Shown: positions 59,395-64,000 of the stretch, piece by piece | How the letters are laid out: each line of letters opens with the position of its first letter | How positions within the stretch are numbered: position 1 is the stretch's first letter | Assembly: GCA_019188255.1 (NCBI GenBank) | Contig: JAETXT010000006.1 | Coordinates: forward strand, 3,596,001-3,660,000 | Length of the DNA stretch: 64,000 nt | Direction: 5' to 3' | From: Verticillium longisporum | Taxonomy: Eukaryota; Ascomycota; Sordariomycetes; Glomerellales; Plectosphaerellaceae | Position numbers and translations under genes: made by a program | Notes under the pieces: generated by a model | What the model was told of the DNA's origin: nothing | The model's input: only the letters and a program-made list of their open reading frames with translations | Database searches by the model: none

Positions 59395-60313
59395 AGGCGT
59401 GGCACATGTGTTTGAAAGAGCATCTGGATGATACCCCTCAGGTTATTGGCAGAAAGGGAGCGTGGGAGGCATTGCGGACAAAGAGCTTGTCTTGTGCACT
59501 CTTTGCCCCTTCATGATGCCGTCGGCGTTTTGGTTTCGAAGCCCATCTCGGCACGGCACAGCAACGGCACAGACATGGCAGGTCGACATGAATTGCAGCG
59601 ATCATGTCTGCGTATGAATCTTCTTTGATATCACGGGCGTTTGGGGACATTTACAGGGTTTTTTTTATACTATAATCTCCGCAATTGAAGACATCTTAAC
59701 ATCTCCTGCGTCGATTTTCTGGCTCGCATGGCTTGGATTTCTCAGCCATTTCGGCTAGAGTTGGCTGGTGACCTCAGGCTCGACCTCCTGACCCTGCATT
59801 TAGCGGGCATGGCGCGTCATAGCTACGACCATGCCGCCCCTCGCGCGTGGGTCCTGGGCAGGTACCTACCTCCCCCACGAGCCCAAGGTGAGAGTCTAGG
59901 TACCAGACATGCCACAGCGGCCTGCGAACCACTGCAACGCCGTGGGATACCGCTGACGCGAACCTGCCCCTCCAGCCCGCCAATTGCCGCCCGGCATGCT
60001 GGCCGTAGGTATCCACCCTCGGCTTAAGGCCGGCAAAGAAAAAGTTGCGATGTCGTCTGGCGGCACCTTCGCATCTGTGCACAGGCGGCAGGTGCACCCA
60101 GAGGGTCGTCAGGAGTGTATGGGACCTCAACTCGGCTCAACTTTCGAACTCGACAGAATTTCCTCGACTCTTCTATCAACGCGGTCACGACACGCTTCGC
60201 ACCATCCCACCAACGGCATACTCTGCATATCACTACACACTCGTTTTGTTAGATCTGCGCATCTGTCGCCGTGCCTATTTTTTTAATGCTATTCTGACTA
60301 ACAGGCGTTCGAC
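59395..60313. other. Intergenic region
   Basis: About 0.9 kb with the SAP30 3' end and the MDJ1 promoter. Contains an AGGTACCTACCT element near 59860. No gene recognised. Confidence 0.45.
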
Positions 60314-62110
60314 ATGAACACAAGTAGTCTGTTAACCAAGGCTGCAGCGGCCCCGAGCCGTCTGCTTCCCGTCCGAGCTTGTCGACGACCCAAGTTGGGG
60401 GAACCTCTCTGTAAACATGCGCAGATTCACACCGCAGCTTTTGCAGCTTCTTCCAGGCCGTCTGTTCGATACCTGTCACCTGCGAACAGCTCGGCCCCAT
60501 CTTCGAAACGAGTATGTACCGTCGCCTTCCCTGCCTCAACCTTTTTAAAAAAAAAAAGTGTCGTCCGCTGACTGCCACGTCCCAGGCTTTCCATGCATCG
60601 CCAACCAACCTCGCAACGAAAGACCCGTACAAAGCACTAGGAGTCGGCAAATCAGCTTCGGCTTCCGAGATTAAGAAGGCCTACTACGGCCTCGCAAAGA
60701 AGTATCATCCCGACACCAACAAGGACGCCTCGGCCAAGGAAACATTCGGCGAGATCCAGTCCGCCTACGAGATTCTCTCCGATCCTGCGAAGAAGCAACA
60801 GTATGACCAGTTCGGCGCCGCCGGCTTCGATCCCAGTGGTGGAGGTGGACCCGGTGGCTTTGGCGGAGGCGACCCCTTTGGCGGCGGTAATCCCTTCCAC
60901 GGCTTTGGAGGCCAGGCCGGCGGGGGGTTCGGCGGAGGCTTCAACTTTGACGACATCTTTTCGGCTTTCACGGGCGGTCAGGGCGGACCCTTTGGTGGTG
61001 GTCGCGGACGCGGTGGACGCAACCCGTTCCGCGAGGAGGTGCTTGTCGGCGACAACATCGAGGTGCACGCCAGCATCTCCTTCATGGAGGCCGCCAAGGG
61101 TGTCGCCAAGACTCTCCACATCACGCCTCTGTCCACCTGCGGCCCCTGCTCTGGCAGTGGTCTCAAGGCTGGCACGAAGGGCACCGAGTGCAAGACAGGT
61201 CATGGCACCGGCACCCGCGTGCACAGAAAGTTCGGAGGCATCCAGGTGGCCTCCACGTGCGGCTCCTGCGGCGGCACGGGCTCTACGGTGCCCCGCGGCG
61301 GCGAGTGCAAACCCTGCTCTGGCAACGGTGTCGTTCGCGAGCGCAAGACGATCACTGTCGATATTCCCGCTGGTATTGAAGACGGCATGCGCCTCCGCGT
61401 CGACGGTAGTGGCGATGCGCCCGTGACCGGGAAGGCTGCGGACCCCAACGTGCGCGCGCAAAAGGGCGACCTATATGTCTTTGTGCGCGTCGCATCAGAC
61501 CCCAAGTTCCGTCGCGCTGGCTCCGATATTCTGTACACGGCCAATTTGCCCATCACGACGGCCATGCTCGGCGGCGAAGTCACGATACCGACATTGACAG
61601 GCCAGGTCAACGTCAAGGTGGCCACGGGCACAAGCACGGGCGATCGCCTGACGCTGTCAGGCATGGGCATGAAGAAGCTCAGTGGTCGTGGCGGATCGGG
61701 CGATCTCAAGGTTGAGTTCCGTGTCAGCATGCCCAAGTATCTCAGCGCCAACCAGCGCACGCTGATTGAAATGCTGGCCAACGAGATGGGCGACAAGACG
61801 GCCAAGCGTATCATGAATGTCTCGCCGACTGGGTAAGTCGCGGTGCTCATCGGCACTCACACGAAGGCAATCACTGACATGACACAGATCGACCGTTGAC
61901 CCTGACGCCTCCGACTCGCACAAGAACGAGGGCTTCCTCAAGTCCATGTGGCACACTCTCACGAACCACCCGGCACACAACAAGTCCGAAACCGACGCCA
62001 GCGGCAGCGGCAGCGGCACCGGCAGCTCGACTGACAAGCCGGCCGAGAAGCCCACCGAGAAGCCGGCCGAGAAGAAGGATGAACCCCCGAAGAAGCCAGA
62101 CTCGCCCTGA
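60314..62110 (+). CDS. MDJ1: Mitochondrial type I DnaJ chaperone Mdj1
   Basis: Hsp40 co-chaperone of matrix Hsp70, 555 residues. Exons 60314-60511, 60586-61832 and 61888-62110. The first 70 residues are an Arg/Ser/Ala-rich mitochondrial presequence. The J domain (about residues 80-145) contains YKALGV, the HPD loop and [12 protein letters not shown]; a Gly/Phe-rich linker follows. The zinc region has [16 protein letters not shown] and CKPCSGNG, but the second repeat reads CKTGHGTG, with Gly in place of the second Cys; a single TGT-to-GGT change would explain this. The C-terminal substrate-binding domains end in [28 protein letters not shown] Lys/Pro/Glu-rich tail is encoded by exon 3. Confidence 0.93.
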
Positions 62111-62914
62111 AGCACTTGCCGAAATTTATAACAAGACAATGTACCATATTGCCGGTTGACCTCCGGCTCAACGACCAAGCTCCCCACCCAAAATGAGAAA
62201 CCTATTCCAACACATGGAAGGGTGGGACCAACGCACCACGGTGCCGTACCACCGACAGGGTCCGTCGTTCCGCGCGGTTCGAGAAGCCCGAGAACAAGAA
62301 TCAGGAACACACACAAACTCCCCCTACCGACACCCACCAAAAGAGCTGCGCCTGGACGAGAGGGCCGCGAGCAATTGTATACCAGGGTTTTTATCTTTCC
62401 TTCTTGATCTTTGTACCATAGAGACATAGACGGGGACGGCGCCGACAGTCTGGGAGCTGGCGGGGCTGCTCTTGCGGAGGCTACTCACACCTCATTGTAA
62501 AACTGTTAAATCTGTGTGACGATTTGCAGAGTGCTACGCAGTGTGATGAGATGATGGCACTGAGGCACAGCGGGCGATGGCGTAGTAGTACTTCGACCCG
62601 TTGTTGCCGATTTTGAGGTGAACCGAAGAGAATGCAACACCGTTGCTACGTCCACGATCTTGGATGCACGGTCAACATGCTAGAATCGACGTCAAGCTCA
62701 ATTATGGCTGCTAGCTTTGACTCCGTCACTCGCACAAACAGGGAGAGCACGACCGTTACGTTGCGTTTATCCTCTTGGCTGTCCATTGATACTCCATGTG
62801 TATATGTATCGTCTAGATGTCAAACGCCCCATGACGCCCGACACATGCAGAGTCCTCCTAATTTCCACACCCATCTTTTACCCCCAATCCACGCCCCAAC
62901 CCATTCTTCTACAA
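62111..62914. other. Convergent 3' intergenic region
   Basis: Between MDJ1 (+) and BRO1 (-). No gene recognised; short ORFs here are incidental. Confidence 0.45.
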
Positions 62915-64000
62915 CTATTTCCACGCGTTCAGCCCCGCCCATGGGTCGTTACCCTGTCCCGGCTGTGCGCTCGATGGATGTCCGCTCTGTGGGTAAGCGC
63001 TGTTCGGGTATGCGCTCGACGGGTTGTTTTGCTGCTGCTGCTGCTGCTGTCCGTAAAAGGTCTGCTGGGGTCCCAGGGGAGGAGGGCCCGGGGGAGGAGG
63101 CGGCGGCACAAAGCCGGGCGGCATCTGGCCTTGGGAAAGGCTGTGCGAGTGGCTATGCTGCTGTGGTTGTTGGCCGCTTGACCAGCCGCCGTACGGTTGC
63201 TGACTTTGCCCGAAGGATGTCTGAGTTGGCGGTGGTGACGCGGGTCCCCGGAGTACTGTGGGGCCGAAGGTCGACTGGTGCGGGGGTGGAGACGTAGGCC
63301 CCGGTGTGCGGCCGTATTGGCTTGGGTTGTAGGCAGGCTGGCCGTATGTGTTCGCAGACTGCGGCGTGAAAGATTGCGTATTGGGGGGTGCCGCGAAGCT
63401 GGGATACTGCTGCTGTTGCATGCTCGTCTGCGTAGGGGGAGGCGACTGAGGGACCTGGTATTGGCCTTGGAAATTGGCCTGTGGGTATCGAGGTACCGAG
63501 TTGGAAGAAGAGTTCGGCTGAGTGAAGTTCAATGGGCTGGGTATTGGCCTGTTGGAAGGTGGCTTCTGCCCAGAGCTATTGGGGTCCATCGACATGCGCT
63601 CCATCAACCCTCTCAGGCGCTCGCGCTCAGTCTCAGCATGCGAGTCTTTGCGAGTCGACTTGTCTTGTTCGATCTGGTTGAGAAGTTGTGCACCCTCGGA
63701 TCGGCGGTTGTTGACAAACGTCTCGACGTTCTTTTCCAAGCTTTGAACCGTCTCTTTCATCTCGGCGTACCAGCGCTTCGCGCCCTGAAGGCCGGCCGAC
63801 AGGTCGAGGAATTCCTGGTATGCACGCTTGTACCTGTTGATAGCCGATGCTCTTTGCCTTTGGATTACCTCGTACTTGCTCTGTTCAGATCGAACCCGCT
63901 TGTCTTGGAGTAGAGTATTGAAAGACGAGTTGAGTTCCTTCATGAAGGCTGATTGTTTTTGGTTTGCCTGAAGCAGTCGGTTCTGCAGAGGGCGAAACTT
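62915..64000 (-). CDS. BRO1: BRO1-domain ESCRT-associated protein, C-terminal part
   Basis: Partial gene; the reading frame is open through the window edge at 64000, so the N-terminal Bro1 domain lies outside. The visible 361 residues begin in the coiled-coil V domain (LQNRLLQANQKQSAFMKELNS region, VRSEQSKYEVIQRQR) and contain the conserved FVNNRRSEGAQLLNQIE. A Pro/Gln/Ser-rich tail with a PPPPPPGPPPLGP stretch, a poly-Gln run and the final NDPWAGLNAWK follows, an ending typical of fungal vacuolar-sorting Bro1 rather than PalA/Rim20. Bro1 recruits the deubiquitinase Doa4 and stabilises ESCRT-III at endosomes. PalA/Rim20 is the alternative. Confidence 0.75.
   Translation of the reverse strand, partial: KFRPLQNRLLQANQKQSAFMKELNSSFNTLLQDKRVRSEQSKYEVIQRQRASAINRYKRAYQEFLDLSAGLQGAKRWYAEMKETVQSLEKNVETFVNNRRSEGAQLLNQIEQDKSTRKDSHAETERERLRGLMERMSMDPNSSGQKPPSNRPIPSPLNFTQPNSSSNSVPRYPQANFQGQYQVPQSPPPTQTSMQQQQYPSFAAPPNTQSFTPQSANTYGQPAYNPSQYGRTPGPTSPPPHQSTFGPTVLRGPASPPPTQTSFGQSQQPYGGWSSGQQPQQHSHSHSLSQGQMPPGFVPPPPPPGPPPLGPQQTFYGQQQQQQQNNPSSAYPNSAYPQSGHPSSAQPGQGNDPWAGLNAWK

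Overview
The window is nuclear DNA from a filamentous ascomycete, most likely a sordariomycete and probably close to the Hypocreales. It is GC-rich. Most genes are interrupted by short GT-AG introns of about 45-120 nt. It carries a class II hydrophobin, and its TMEM16 scramblase lines up closely with the Nectria scramblase nhTMEM16 as recalled. No rRNA, tRNA, CRISPR array or intact transposon was recognised. The species cannot be named from the sequence alone.

Layout. 0.3-8.1 kb: the RQT helicase SLH1 (+) converges on a Rab-family GTPase (-) that has a large insertion in its G domain. 9.5-27 kb is accessory in character: a short-chain dehydrogenase and an MFS drug exporter (divergent), an unrecognised decayed locus, a feruloyl esterase/tannase pseudogene, a Rossmann epimerase-like gene, a class II hydrophobin with a frameshift, an N-terminally truncated transcription factor, an intronless HchA/DJ-1-type protein, an ADH6-type alcohol dehydrogenase lacking its structural-zinc lobe, and a second MFS transporter. 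Five of these ten loci are broken or truncated.

27-52 kb holds mostly conserved genes: flavocytochrome b2-type dehydrogenase (-), an SH3 protein (-) with a 28-copy hexamer repeat just upstream of its start, TMEM16/Ist2 scramblase (-), a metallophosphoesterase (+), a GH16 glucanase with WSC domain and probable GPI tail (-), PEX12 (-), a hotdog thioesterase (+), an F-box protein (-) and a C2H2/fungal-trans transcription factor (-). 52-58.8 kb is gene-poor. 58.8-64 kb carries SAP30 (+), mitochondrial DnaJ MDJ1 (+) and the C-terminal part of BRO1 (-), which runs off the window.

The genes do not form an obvious pathway; no PKS, NRPS or other biosynthetic backbone gene is present. Two themes stand out. 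First, four otherwise conserved genes each need one extra base to restore a conserved frame, three of them in homopolymer runs, which points to base-level assembly errors or recent decay. Second, intergenic and intronic DNA is unusually rich in short tandem duplications (13-39 bp units) and in scattered AGGTACCT-type palindromes. No clearly new biological system was found.
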